From Candidatus Fimadaptatus faecigallinarum (GTDB lineage: Bacteria; Bacillota; Clostridia; Christensenellales; Aristaeellaceae): a DNA stretch of 64,000 bases. This document shows, piece by piece, positions 56,725 through 64,000 of the stretch (within the stretch, counting starts at the first letter, position 1; each line of letters starts with the position of its first letter). The DNA lies in NCBI GenBank assembly GCA_018714445.1, contig DVNK01000025.1, positions 1 to 64,000 of the forward strand, written 5' to 3'. The position numbers were made by a program, and so were the translations under genes. The notes under the pieces were generated by a model. That model made no database searches and had not been told where the DNA came from. It saw only the letters and a program-made list of their open reading frames with translations.

Positions 56725-57312
56725 TCAGCCGTCGATCAGCCAGCCGCGCTTTACGGCGTCGCTTATCAGCGCGCGTATGAATGGCTCCAGCGCGGGCAGC
56801 GTGTCGAACACGATCTGGTTGCGCCCCAGCACCTGCGAGGCGCGAATGCCGTGCTTGATCCACGACAGCCCGCCCGACTGATAGTTCAGCAGCAGCGGCT
56901 GTATGCGGTCGCAGGCGCAGGCATAGCGCGCAGTGGGGGTCTGACCGGCCTCGAACTCCTCCCACAGCCCGCGCAGTTCGGCGCCCAGCTCCTCGGGCAG
57001 CATGCCGAATATGCGGTCGGCGGCGGCGGATTCGCGCTGAGCCTTGTCCTCGTAGCCCTTGGCGTCATAGGCGTAGGTGTCGCCGGCGTCTATCTCGACC
57101 AGGTCGTGCACCAGCGCCATGCGGGCGGCGCGCTCGCAGTCGCAGCCCTCGGGGGCATAGCCGCGCAGCACCAGCGCGTACAGCGCCATGTGCCAGGAAT
57201 GTTCGGCGTCGTTTTCGTAGCGCGAGCCGTCGTGCAGCGGCGTCTGGCGCATTATGAACTTCATCCTGTCCATCTCGGCCAGGAACTCGATCTCCTTGGT
57301 CATATCGCTCAT
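56725..57312 (-). CDS. HD-domain nucleotidase/phosphohydrolase, YfbR/HDDC2-like
   Basis: A 195-aa soluble metal-dependent phosphohydrolase. The HD signature residues are His38 (DAEHSWHMA), His69-Asp70 (ALVHDLVEID) and Asp135 (YACACDRIQP), in the order found in YfbR-type 5'-deoxynucleotidases. The segment KFIMRQTPLHDGSRYENDAEHS is typical of the HDDC2/YfbR group. GGAGAG lies about 11 bases before the ATG. Its start is only 38 bp from the start of the divergent VanX-like gene, so the promoters must overlap or lie inside the coding regions. Confidence 0.9.
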   Translation of the reverse strand: MSDMTKEIEFLAEMDRMKFIMRQTPLHDGSRYENDAEHSWHMALYALVLRGYAPEGCDCERAARMALVHDLVEIDAGDTYAYDAKGYEDKAQRESAAADRIFGMLPEELGAELRGLWEEFEAGQTPTARYACACDRIQPLLLNYQSGGLSWIKHGIRASQVLGRNQIVFDTLPALEPFIRALISDAVKRGWLIDG

Positions 57313-57350
57313 TGCAGTATACTCTCCAACTTCGTAAGGATGTGTTTATT

Positions 57351-57962
57351 ATGCCATTACCCGAAGGATTTTGCAATCTCGAAACGCGCGCAGTTGGCAT
57401 AAAGGTGTGTTCGGCCTATTATTTTTCGGAAAACTTCACCGGCGCGAACGTGGACGGCTACCTGCGCAACACCGCCGTGGGCACAGAGGCGCTGGCTGAC
57501 GGGCTGAGGCGCGCATTGGAACTGGCGCGGGCGCAGGGTTATGGGCTCATGGTATGGGATGCGTACCGGCCGGTGCGCGCCGTGAAGCGGTTTGCCGAGT
57601 GGGCGCGCCAGAGCGAGGACGGACGCACCAAGGCGCGGCATTACCCCAACGTGGACAAGTCGCGCCTGTTCGAGCTGGGTTACATCGCCAGTTCGTCCGG
57701 ACACAGCCGCGGCTCTACGGTCGATCTGACGCTGACCGGCGCGGACGGCAGGCCGCTGGACATGGGCACGGATTTCGACTTCATGGACGACGCGTCGCAC
57801 CATGACAGCCCGCTGGTCAGCCGTGAATGCACCGAGCGGCGCAATCTGCTGCGCGAGATAATGGTCAAGTCCGGTTTCAGGCCGTATCAGAACGAGTGGT
57901 GGCATTATACGCTCGTAAACGAGCCGTTTCCGGATACTTACTTTGACTTCCCGGTGGAGTAG
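57351..57962 (+). CDS. D-alanyl-D-alanine dipeptidase, VanX/DdpX-like (M15D)
   Basis: A 203-aa zinc dipeptidase that cleaves D-Ala-D-Ala. Catalytic residues are all seen: Arg73 in WDAYRP, zinc ligands His118 and Asp125 in SSSGHSRGSTVDLTL, and the base Glu182 with zinc ligand His185 in NEWWHYTL. No signal peptide, so cytosolic. No vanA, vanH or vanRS genes lie nearby, so this is more likely peptidoglycan or D-Ala recycling than vancomycin resistance. ATG 57351 follows AAGGATGTG; a start at 57312 is possible but would overlap the divergent gene start. Confidence 0.93.
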   Translation: MPLPEGFCNLETRAVGIKVCSAYYFSENFTGANVDGYLRNTAVGTEALADGLRRALELARAQGYGLMVWDAYRPVRAVKRFAEWARQSEDGRTKARHYPNVDKSRLFELGYIASSSGHSRGSTVDLTLTGADGRPLDMGTDFDFMDDASHHDSPLVSRECTERRNLLREIMVKSGFRPYQNEWWHYTLVNEPFPDTYFDFPVE

Positions 57963-58054
57963 GCGCGGCGGGCGCACTGCTTCGCTGAGCAGCGGCAGGT
58001 GCGCAGGTATGGTGGCGCGAGGGCGCGCTCTATCCGCGCAGCGCTGCGGATGCG

Positions 58055-58180
58055 CCGCGCGACGGCCGACCGATAAGTCTGTCAACGCCGCGAGAGCGCC
58101 CGTCTTAACCGCGCCATGCCGCGCGACAGTCGCCCGATGTGCGGTCAACGCCGCGTATGCGCCACGCCGTGAACGTGCCA
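58055..58180. repeat. Degenerate 64-bp direct repeat, 2 copies
   Basis: CCGCGCGAC begins at 58055 and 58119, and both copies continue into GTCAACGCCGCG. Weakly conserved, after the VanX-like gene. Confidence 0.5.
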
Positions 58181-58191
58181 CGACGCGCAAT

Positions 58192-58226
58192 AGCCGCCGA
58201 TGCCATTGCAATGGCCATCGGCGGCT
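58192..58226. terminator. Bidirectional hairpin between the VanX-like and HTH genes
   Basis: Arms AGCCGCCGATG / CATCGGCGGCT with an inner CATTG/CAATG stem. T-tracts are poor on both sides. Confidence 0.5.
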
Positions 58227-58231
58227 GTTGC

Positions 58232-58435
58232 CTATTCGTCGGGTATGTATTCGATTATGTCCGACACCGAACAGTTCAGTATGAAACATAACGTATCCAG
58301 CGTCTTAAGCGTTATCGTCTTGCCGTGCCTCATGCGGTGCAGCGTGTTGGACGACATGCCGTGCTTGTATATCAGCTGGTACTCGGTCATGTTCTTCTTC
58401 AATAGTGTTTGGTAGAATGGCCTGTAGCTTATCAT
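58232..58435 (-). CDS. Small HTH regulator (Cro/CI type, YozG-like)
   Basis: A 67-aa DNA-binding protein. The helix-turn-helix region is MTEYQLIYKHGMSSNTLHRMRHG, followed by KTITLKTLDTLCFILNCSVSDII, typical of short HTH_26-type regulators. ATG 58435 follows GGGAGG by 8 bases. It is divergent from the DUF4234 gene, with an 18-bp palindrome (58454-58471) next to its start. Autoregulation and control of the neighbour are likely but inferred. Confidence 0.88.
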   Translation of the reverse strand: MISYRPFYQTLLKKNMTEYQLIYKHGMSSNTLHRMRHGKTITLKTLDTLCFILNCSVSDIIEYIPDE

Positions 58436-58453
58436 GCGCAATGCCTCCCGTCC

Positions 58454-58471
58454 AGTATGTAGTTATATACT
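58454..58471. promoter_or_regulatory. Palindrome upstream of the small HTH gene
   Basis: AGTAT and ATACT flank an 8-base AT-rich centre that includes TAGTTA. The same TAGTTA occurs, inverted, in the DUF4234 promoter spacer. Candidate operator. Confidence 0.4.
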
Positions 58472-58507
58472 GCCTGATACCGTTCGATATATTGATTATG
58501 TTTGCGC

Positions 58508-58536
58508 TTGACAATGCAAAACATACTAACTATAAT
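58508..58536 (+). promoter_or_regulatory. Consensus promoter of the DUF4234 gene
   Basis: TTGACA (58508-58513), 17-bp spacer, TATAAT (58531-58536). Confidence 0.88.
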
Positions 58537-58570
58537 ACATGTGAGCTTGGATAAGATGGAGGCGGGAGTG

Positions 58571-59038
58571 GTGGAGAACGTGAACGGTACTGCAACGCCA
58601 GGCAACACGACGCCTGCGACGCAGCAGCGCAAACCGGTGAAGCTCAAGGCGGGCTTCAGTCTGCTAAAGTATGTGCTGCTCTCGATAGTGACGCTGGGCA
58701 TATATGGGTTGTATTGCTTTGCGCGCATAGGCGACCTGCTCAACCAGATAGCGGGCCGGTATGATGGCAGGCGCACTATGAACTACTGGCTGCTGTGCCT
58801 GCTTATAGGGCCGTTGACGCTGGGCATAGGGTATTTTGTCTGGTATCACAGGTTCACGGGGCGACTGGGGCTGGAGCTGGCGCGCCGGGATGTGAATTAC
58901 TCTATTGGGGCCCGTACGTTCTGGCTGTGGTATGTGCTGGGCATACTGATAATCGTTGGGCCGCTGGTCTACGTGTACAAGGTCATGCACGCTACCAATT
59001 TGCTGGTCGAACGCTACAACGCCGATGAGGCGCAGTGA
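58571..59038 (+). CDS. DUF4234-like membrane protein
   Basis: A 155-aa protein with three predicted transmembrane helices (YVLLSIVTLGIYGLYCFARI; TMNYWLLCLLIGPLTLGIGYFVWY; ARTFWLWYVLGILIIVGPLVYVYK). The first helix with its LGIYGLYCF pattern and the following LNQIAGRYDGR resemble DUF4234 proteins. A GTG at 58571 is chosen because GGAGG lies 8 bases upstream; GTG 58568 and ATG 58556 are alternatives. The transcription start is expected near 58543, so starts at 58502 or 58517 are excluded. Function unknown; it is paired with a divergent HTH regulator. Confidence 0.75.
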   Translation: MENVNGTATPGNTTPATQQRKPVKLKAGFSLLKYVLLSIVTLGIYGLYCFARIGDLLNQIAGRYDGRRTMNYWLLCLLIGPLTLGIGYFVWYHRFTGRLGLELARRDVNYSIGARTFWLWYVLGILIIVGPLVYVYKVMHATNLLVERYNADEAQ

Positions 59039-59058
59039 GCGTTGCGCTATACTGAGAT

Positions 59059-59089
59059 GGGCCGCGCGGATTTATCGTCCGCGCGGCCC
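59059..59089 (+). terminator. Terminator after the DUF4234 gene
   Basis: Perfect 12-bp arms GGGCCGCGCGGA / TCCGCGCGGCCC, loop of 7, weak T-tract GTTTC. Confidence 0.65.
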
Positions 59090-59181
59090 GTTTCAGCATA
59101 TGCCAATTGAACTCGATTGTATGTGCATCATGAAAGCCTGTACTCGCGTAGAGTACGAGCAGGGCATAAGCAAGGATTGCG

Positions 59182-59262
59182 CGCAACCTTTATCGGTCGG
59201 CATTGCCAGCGACCTTCATCAGCCGGCATTGCGCGCAACCTTCATCAGCCGGCAGCGTGCAC
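59182..59262. repeat. 26-bp tandem repeat, 3 copies
   Basis: ACCTTTATCGG or ACCTTCATCAG starts at 59186, 59212 and 59238, each followed by a CGGCATTGC-like tail. Located between convergent genes. Confidence 0.75.
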
Positions 59263-59267
59263 CAGCC

Positions 59268-59909
59268 TTACGCGCCATCCCCCTCATCCCACGCCATGAA
59301 CTGTTCCTCAATCAGCACCGGTTCGCAGCGCCCGTCGAACAGGCGCGCGATCTCGGCCTCGAACGCGGGGGCGTCGGCGGCCTTGAGCGTTATCTGACAG
59401 GTGACGCTCGCGGCAAAGTCGCGGCCGTCCAGGCGGTAGGGGGTGTCCTTTATCCAGTGCTCCAGCCGGCCCAGCTGATTGTACGCTATGTCCAGCAGAT
59501 ACGTGCACGACGGGTGCATCGTGACCACGCGCGCCGCATTCAGCGCCACTACCGCGCCCTGAGTGTACGCGCGCACCAGCCCGCCCGCGCCCAGCAGTAT
59601 GCCGCCAAAGTAGCGCGTCACAACCACGCACAGGTCGGTCACGTCGCGGTTCTTGAGCACTTCCATCATCGGCAGGCCCGCGGTGCCGCCCGGCTCGCCG
59701 TCGTCGCTGTAGCGCATTATGCCCTTGTTGCGGCCTATCACGTACGCGTAGCAGTTGTGCGAGGCGTCCTTGTACTTTGCGCGCATCTCGGCAATGAAGT
59801 CGAGCGCCTGCTGTTCGGATGTGCACGGCGCGGCGTGGCCTATGAAGCGGGACTTGTTTATTATGAACTCATCCTCGTCGCGCCGCAGTATGGTCTTGTA
59901 CGGCTTCAC
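59268..59909 (-). CDS. yigZ: YigZ/IMPACT family protein (UPF0029)
   Basis: A 213-aa soluble protein. It contains the strong family signatures [14 protein letters not shown], then [23 protein letters not shown] and [21 protein letters not shown], and a C-terminal ferredoxin-like domain (about 135-213). YigZ proteins are related to eukaryotic IMPACT and are linked to translation; the reaction is unknown. The start is a GTG at 59909 whose GTGA overlaps the tyrS stop, so it is translated from the tyrS transcript. Confidence 0.94.
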   Translation of the reverse strand: MKPYKTILRRDEDEFIINKSRFIGHAAPCTSEQQALDFIAEMRAKYKDASHNCYAYVIGRNKGIMRYSDDGEPGGTAGLPMMEVLKNRDVTDLCVVVTRYFGGILLGAGGLVRAYTQGAVVALNAARVVTMHPSCTYLLDIAYNQLGRLEHWIKDTPYRLDGRDFAASVTCQITLKAADAPAFEAEIARLFDGRCEPVLIEEQFMAWDEGDGA

Positions 59910-61135
59910 TTGGCCGCCACCAGCCGGTGATAGTTCTTCTTGCCCTTGCGCAGCAGCACGCCGTCGCCCTCGAGCTGCGCCCAGTCGAGCGTCGCGTTTA
60001 TGTCGGCGACCGCGGCATCGCCTATGTACAGGCCGCCGCCTTCAACGGTCTTGCGCGCCTCGCCGCGCGACTTGCACAGCCCGCAGTTGACCGCCCACGT
60101 CGTCACGCGCGCGTCCTCGTCGAGCTGAGCGCGGGTGACCTCGGTCGTGGGCACGCTGCCGGCCAGCCCTGCGCCGCCGAACAGCGCCTCAGCCGCCTGC
60201 TGGGCCTTGGTGGCCTCCTCCTCGCCGTGCACGAGCTTGGTGACCTCGTATGCCAGCACGCGCTTGGCGCGGTTCTTTTCGCTGCCCTCAAGCGCGCCCA
60301 GCGCGCGCACCTCGTCCATCGGCAGGAACGTCAGCAGCGCCAGGCACTTTTCGACGTCCTCGTCGTCGACGTTGCGCCAGTACTGGTAGAAGTCGTAGGG
60401 GCTGGTCTTGGCCGGGTCGAGCCACAGCGCGCCCGCGACCGTCTTGCCCATCTTCTTGCCGTCGTGGGTCAGCAGCAGCTTGAACGTCATCGCAAACGCG
60501 TCCTTCTGCTCCTTGCGGCGTATCAGGTCCGCGCCCGAGAGCATGTTGGACCACTGGTCGTCGCCGCCCATCTGCAGCGTGCAGCCGTACTTGTGATTGA
60601 GCATCAGGAAGTCGTAGCTCTGCATCAGCATGTAGTTGAATTCCAGGAACGTCAGTCCGCGCTCCAGGCGCTGCTTGTAGCACTCGGCGGTCAGCATGCG
60701 GTTGACCGAGAAGTGCGCGCCTATGTCGCGTATGAACTCCACGTAGTTCAGTCCCAGCAGCCAGTCGCCGTTGTCGGCCATTATCGCCTTGCCGTCGTCG
60801 AACGATATGAAGCGGCTGAGCTGCTTTTTTATCGCGGCGGCGTTGTCGGCCACGGTCTGGCGGGTCATCATCTTGCGCATGTCGGTCTTGCCGGACGGGT
60901 CGCCTATCATCGCGGTGCCGCCGCCGACCAGCGCTATCGGGCGATGGCCGAACTTCTGCATGTGCGCCATCGCCATTATCGGTATGTAGTGGCCGATGTG
61001 CAGGCTGTCGGCGGTCGGGTCGAAGCCCACGTAGAACGTCACCTGTTCGTTTTCGAGCTTCTTTTTGAGGTCCTCCTCGTATGTGCACTGGGCTATGAAC
61101 CCGCGCTCCTTGAGTACGTCGTATACGCTGCCCAT
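59906..61135 (-). CDS. tyrS: Tyrosyl-tRNA synthetase
   Basis: A 409-aa class I aminoacyl-tRNA synthetase that charges tRNA-Tyr. It has the HIGH-type motif LHIGHY, the tyrosine pocket with [19 protein letters not shown] and GGDDQWSNM, the KMSKS equivalent KKMGKT, and a C-terminal S4-like RNA-binding domain. ATG 61135 follows AGGAGG; the in-frame extension to 61204 is not coding. A stem-loop (ACGGCCC / GGGCCGT, 61166-61191) precedes it but there is no T-box, which is notable because a Tyr-type T-box lies before the aminotransferase 2.5 kb upstream on the same strand. Followed by yigZ. Confidence 0.97.
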   Translation of the reverse strand: MGSVYDVLKERGFIAQCTYEEDLKKKLENEQVTFYVGFDPTADSLHIGHYIPIMAMAHMQKFGHRPIALVGGGTAMIGDPSGKTDMRKMMTRQTVADNAAAIKKQLSRFISFDDGKAIMADNGDWLLGLNYVEFIRDIGAHFSVNRMLTAECYKQRLERGLTFLEFNYMLMQSYDFLMLNHKYGCTLQMGGDDQWSNMLSGADLIRRKEQKDAFAMTFKLLLTHDGKKMGKTVAGALWLDPAKTSPYDFYQYWRNVDDEDVEKCLALLTFLPMDEVRALGALEGSEKNRAKRVLAYEVTKLVHGEEEATKAQQAAEALFGGAGLAGSVPTTEVTRAQLDEDARVTTWAVNCGLCKSRGEARKTVEGGGLYIGDAAVADINATLDWAQLEGDGVLLRKGKKNYHRLVAAK

Positions 61136-61253
61136 TTCAGGTAGCCTCCTTATATTTCTGATGAACGGCCCACAGTCTGCGGCGGGCCGTGAAGTTATAT
61201 GCAAGCCATAATGCTCCGGCCGTAGAGCGGGCTTGCCCGGCGGTCAGGCGGGC

Positions 61254-61718
61254 TCATACCGCCAATTCCATCATCTGGCGGTAGGCCGTAAAGCCCATGG
61301 CCTCATAGAACTCCACCGCGCCCGCATTGAACGACCACACGTCCAGCTCGATGCGCGCAAAGCCGCGCGCGCGTGCGTCGGCGCGCATGAACTCGAGCAG
61401 CTCCCGCGCCACGCCCTGCCGGCGATGAGCCGCGTCAACGGCCAGCTCCTGCACGTGGTAATATCGACGCGCACGGCTGTACGCCGTTTCGGGCTTATCC
61501 ACGTAGTCCACGCACGCCATTCCATATATGGCGCCGTCGCGCTCGGCGACGATTATTGCGTGGTCGTCGGCATGCAGCAGCCCGGCTGCATGGGCCTGAA
61601 TTTGCGCGCCAAAGCCGGGCTTGAACATGTCGGGCCGGCCCTGCACGTGCAGTTCGTTGACCTGGCGCCGCAGTTCGTTTATGCGGGCGAGGTCTGCGTC
61701 GTTTGCAAATCTGACCAT
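61254..61718 (-). CDS. GNAT-family N-acetyltransferase
   Basis: A 154-aa acetyltransferase with the GNAT motifs: VQELAVDAAHRRQGVARELLEFM (acetyl-CoA pyrophosphate-binding loop RRQGVA) and ELDVWSFNAGAVEFYEAMGF (motif B). ATG 61718 follows AAAGGAG; the open extension upstream runs into array L. It lies 118 bp before tyrS on the same strand with a hairpin between, so cotranscription is uncertain. The substrate is unknown. Confidence 0.92.
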   Translation of the reverse strand: MVRFANDADLARINELRRQVNELHVQGRPDMFKPGFGAQIQAHAAGLLHADDHAIIVAERDGAIYGMACVDYVDKPETAYSRARRYYHVQELAVDAAHRRQGVARELLEFMRADARARGFARIELDVWSFNAGAVEFYEAMGFTAYRQMMELAV

Positions 61719-61782
61719 CGGTATCAGCTCCTTTCGCGGTTTGTAGGGGTGGGGGAAGCGACCTGCGACTCGCGGCGGCGCG

Positions 61783-62222
61783 CCATGCGCCTGGCCGCGC
61801 ATGCAATGCGGAAACGCAACGCCATGTGCTAAGCCGCGCATTCAATGTGTGAATGCGACGCCATGTGCTAAGCCGCACATTCAATGTGTGAACGCATCGC
61901 CATGCGCTTAGCCGCGCATGCAATGCGGGAACGCGTAGCCATGTACTAAGCCGCGCATGCAATGTGTGAACGCATCGCCATGTGCTAAGCCGCGCATTCA
62001 ATGTGTGAACGCATCGCCATGCGCTTAGCCGCGCATGCAATGCGGAAACGCGTCGCCATGTGCCTAGCCGCGCATTCAATGTGTGAACGCGACGCCATGT
62101 GCTTAGTCGCGTATGCAATGCGAGAACGCAACGCCATGCGCTAAACCGCGCATGCAATGTGTGAACGCATCGCCATGCGCTTAGTCGCGCATGCAATGCG
62201 GAAACGTGTCGCCATGCGCGAG
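61783..62222. repeat. Tandem array L, 39-bp unit, about 11 copies
   Basis: Units of the form GCCGCGCATTCAATGTGTGA plus ACGCATCGCCATGCGCTTA repeat every 39 bp (for example AATG at 61805 and 61844). Two variants alternate irregularly: ATTCAATGTGTGAACG and ATGCAATGCGGAAACG. The period keeps reading frame, so a long repetitive frame exists on the minus strand, but without start signals. Between array and aminotransferase (62223-62368) nothing is seen. Confidence 0.9.
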
Positions 62223-62368
62223 GCAATGCCGATCAGGCATAGCCGGCAAGCGCCCTGCACGGCAGATCCATGCTGCCATGCCGTCCGCCGTGCCGGTACG
62301 CCGCGCTTTAGTCATGGACGGTACGGCAGCATCAGCATGCCGCCGTAAACATGAGCGCAGTGTCGGGC

Positions 62369-63553
62369 TTACATATGCTCGGCGAACGCTTCGGCCAGCA
62401 GCTCCATGCCGCGCTGTATCTTGTCCAGCGGCGCGTTGGAGAAGTTCAGGCGCAGCGTGTTGAGGTGGCCGCCGTTGATGTAGAAGTGAGTGCCGGGCAC
62501 GTATGCCACGCCCTTGCGCGTGACCTCGGGCAGCATCGCCAGCGCGTCCATGCCCTCGGGCAGCTCGGCCCATACGAACAGTCCGCCCTGGGGGCTGGTG
62601 TGGGTCACGCCCGCCGGGAACAGCTTGAACAGATCCAGCATCAGGTCGAGCTGCTGCTTGTAGCTGGCGCAGATCTTGACTATGTGCGGCTGCATCAGTC
62701 CGCGGCGCAGATAGCCGTCCACGACCGCCTGCGACAGCGTGCTGGTGTGCACGTCGACCGACTGCTTGCCTATTACCAGCTTGCGCATCAGCGTCGGGTT
62801 GGCAATGGCGTAGCCCACGCGGATGCCGGGCGATATGAGCTTGGAGAAGCTGCCCAGGTATACCACCCAGCCGTCGGTATCGAACGACTTGATCGCCGGC
62901 AGCGGCTCGCCCGCGTACCTCAGATCGCGGTACGGGTCGTCCTCGGCCAGCACCACGCCGTACTTGTTGGCCAGCTCGGCCAGCTTGCGGCGGCGCTCCA
63001 GCGGCAGCGTCTTGCCCGACGGGTTCTGGAACGTCGGGATTATGTACATCAGCTTGGGCTTGTAGGCCTTTATCTGCTCCTCGACGGATTCGGGTATTGC
63101 GCCGAACTCGTCGGTGGCTATCGGCTGTATGTTGGCGCGGTACATGCGCATCGTCTGCAGCACGCCCAGGAACGTCGGGTCCTCGGCCAGTATCGCATCG
63201 CCGGGGTTGATGAGCGCCTTGCACAGCAGGTCCATGCCCTGTTGCGAGCCGGTCACGGGCAGTATGTCGTCGGGCGACGCGGTGACGCCGCAGCCGTTTA
63301 CGAACTCGGCGATGGACTCGCGCAGCGGGGCGTAGCCCTCGGTCGCGCCGTACTGGAGTATGTTGACGCCGTCGGTGGCGAGCGCCTCGCGGAGTATGTC
63401 GGACACCACGTCCGGCTCGAGCGCCGAAGACGCCGGATTGCCGCCGGCAAACGAGATCATGCCGGGCACCTTGAGCAGGTGGAATATCTCGCGTATCGCG
63501 CTGCCATTCAGGTCGCGTATCTGGTCTGCAAATATCGAACTGTCAAACTGCAT
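62369..63553 (-). CDS. PLP-dependent aminotransferase (class I/II, 2-aminoadipate/aromatic type)
   Basis: A 394-aa fold-type I aminotransferase of the LysN/AroT-like group. It starts with a short N-terminal helix then ISFAGGNPASSALEPD, contains YGATEGYAPLRESIAE, TGSQQGMDLLCKAL, the YIIPTFQNPSGKT segment, the PLP-lysine in GSFSKLISPGIRVGY, and a C-terminal GGLFVWAELPEG with the substrate Arg in LRLNFSN. AAAGGAG precedes ATG 63553. The T-box leader reads a tyrosine codon, so I infer it works on tyrosine or other aromatic amino acids, in biosynthesis or as the first step of the IorAB route. 2-Aminoadipate or branched-chain substrates are alternatives from sequence alone. Confidence 0.92.
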   Translation of the reverse strand: MQFDSSIFADQIRDLNGSAIREIFHLLKVPGMISFAGGNPASSALEPDVVSDILREALATDGVNILQYGATEGYAPLRESIAEFVNGCGVTASPDDILPVTGSQQGMDLLCKALINPGDAILAEDPTFLGVLQTMRMYRANIQPIATDEFGAIPESVEEQIKAYKPKLMYIIPTFQNPSGKTLPLERRRKLAELANKYGVVLAEDDPYRDLRYAGEPLPAIKSFDTDGWVVYLGSFSKLISPGIRVGYAIANPTLMRKLVIGKQSVDVHTSTLSQAVVDGYLRRGLMQPHIVKICASYKQQLDLMLDLFKLFPAGVTHTSPQGGLFVWAELPEGMDALAMLPEVTRKGVAYVPGTHFYINGGHLNTLRLNFSNAPLDKIQRGMELLAEAFAEHM

Positions 63554-63595
63554 ACTGAATCTCCTTTCGTAAGAGCACATGCGGCCGGCGAATAT

Positions 63596-63859
63596 AAAAG
63601 CCGCCGCCCTCCCACCGGGGAAGGCGACGGTCTATCGCTGTACCACTTCCAATTCGCCGCGGACACGCCAGGCGTGCCGGGGCCTCGTGAGCGCTGTATC
63701 GGGCGCACCCGCGCGGCCTACCGGGCGAACATCCGCCTTTGGGCGCGCGCGCTCGGGAATGTATTCGCCCTGAGCCGTCCCGCTTTCTCGCATCCACCGA
63801 AAGCTCTCTTGGCCGACCTCTGCCCGGGGGTACTTGTTTCCGTCATCGCGATTTGAATT
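63596..63859 (-). promoter_or_regulatory. T-box riboswitch leader, tyrosine specifier
   Basis: Read on the minus strand: the stem I base GGAA pairs with UUCC; the specifier loop has AGUA on the 5' side and GAAUACA on the 3' side, so the codon is UAC (plus-strand 63761-63763, Tyr). The AAGAGAGC distal motif lies at plus-strand 63803-63810, and GGTGGATGCGAGAAAGC follows. The antiterminator motif is GGAAGTGGTACAGCG (63636-63650), one change from the usual ACCGCG, with UGGU matching the A73 end of tRNA-Tyr. The terminator stem GTCGCCTTCCC / GGGAGGGCGGC ends in TTTTAT, 43 bases before the aminotransferase start. Confidence 0.9.
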
Positions 63860-63865
63860 TAGCTC

Positions 63866-63894
63866 ATTATAGCCCGCGTCGGTGACTATGTCAA
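63866..63894 (-). promoter_or_regulatory. Consensus promoter of the T-box aminotransferase unit
   Basis: Minus strand: TTGACA (63889-63894), 17-bp spacer, TATAAT (63866-63871). Beyond it, 63895-64000 shows no gene within the window. Confidence 0.9.
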
Positions 63895-64000
63895 TCGGCT
63901 TTGCGAGGTTTTAACATCGCCTGCTACGGGCTGAGCGTGGCGAATACCAGACGGGCTGTGGGGTTTTGCGCGCAGTGGGGACGGGGTGAGGCGGCGCGTG

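Noticed and set aside
57351-57962. Vancomycin-resistance gene cluster
   Set aside because: Only a VanX-type enzyme is present, with no vanH, vanA or vanRS nearby; the VanY-like domain is 24 kb away in a fusion.

Overview
The window looks like a chromosome segment of a high-GC, Gram-positive, Clostridia-type anaerobe, possibly a gut Christensenellales relative (inferred, not proven). The reasons are: two T-box leaders; a CdaA/CdaR c-di-AMP locus; long-form ribosome hibernation factor; a SpoVB/MurJ-like flippase; ferredoxin-linked indolepyruvate oxidoreductase; strong AGGAGG-type ribosome binding sites; TTGACA-17-TATAAT promoters; and no outer-membrane genes. Coding DNA is GC-rich, yet ATA is used very heavily for isoleucine. 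I see no phage, transposase, tRNA, rRNA or true CRISPR.

Layout. 1-4045: 3' end of a polyamine-binding protein, a HAD phosphatase and a tandem double-Nudix protein. 5178-9954 (minus): cdaA, cdaR, a repeat-rich membrane protein and a P-loop ATPase, apparently one operon. 10211-16354: rpiB, then an ABC ATPase, a CARDB-type surface protein and an FtsX-like permease. 17630-24540: a lobe-permuted PstS-like protein, hpf, an MFS transporter, a VOC protein and an ABC-F ATPase. 25106-31162: a Cof-type HAD, a DUF362 ferredoxin protein, trmL, an alpha/beta hydrolase, and a MarR/flavodoxin pair. 31856-36854 (minus): a secreted VanY-MsrA fusion, a flippase and a CPBP protease. 37543-43285: a 2-oxoacid dehydrogenase complex in the order E2, E3, fused E1. 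43991-51804: a secreted protein, a ferritin-like protein, a phosphohexomutase, a serine hydrolase, GNAT, an XRE regulator and a T-box-controlled methyltransferase. 52215-56005: iorA, iorB and a paaK-type CoA ligase. 56725-63553: an HD phosphohydrolase, VanX-like dipeptidase, HTH/DUF4234 pair, YigZ, tyrS, GNAT and an aminotransferase behind a tyrosine-type T-box.

The most unusual feature is that most long intergenic regions carry their own private tandem repeat (periods 26 to 161 bp). In every clear case the array lies next to at least one gene 3' end. None of the divergent promoter regions has one. Two genes also carry in-frame repeats (36-aa units in the ABC ATPase; 15-aa and 11-aa units in the membrane protein of the cdaA operon).

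Functional links. The Tyr-type T-box aminotransferase, IorAB and the phenylacetate-CoA ligase family protein form a plausible aromatic amino acid route: transamination, oxidative decarboxylation to an aryl-acetyl-CoA, then CoA/ATP interconversion. VanX-like and VanY-like enzymes both cut D-Ala-containing peptides. The dehydrogenase complex supplies acyl-CoA. Function calls rest on motifs read by eye; no database search was possible.
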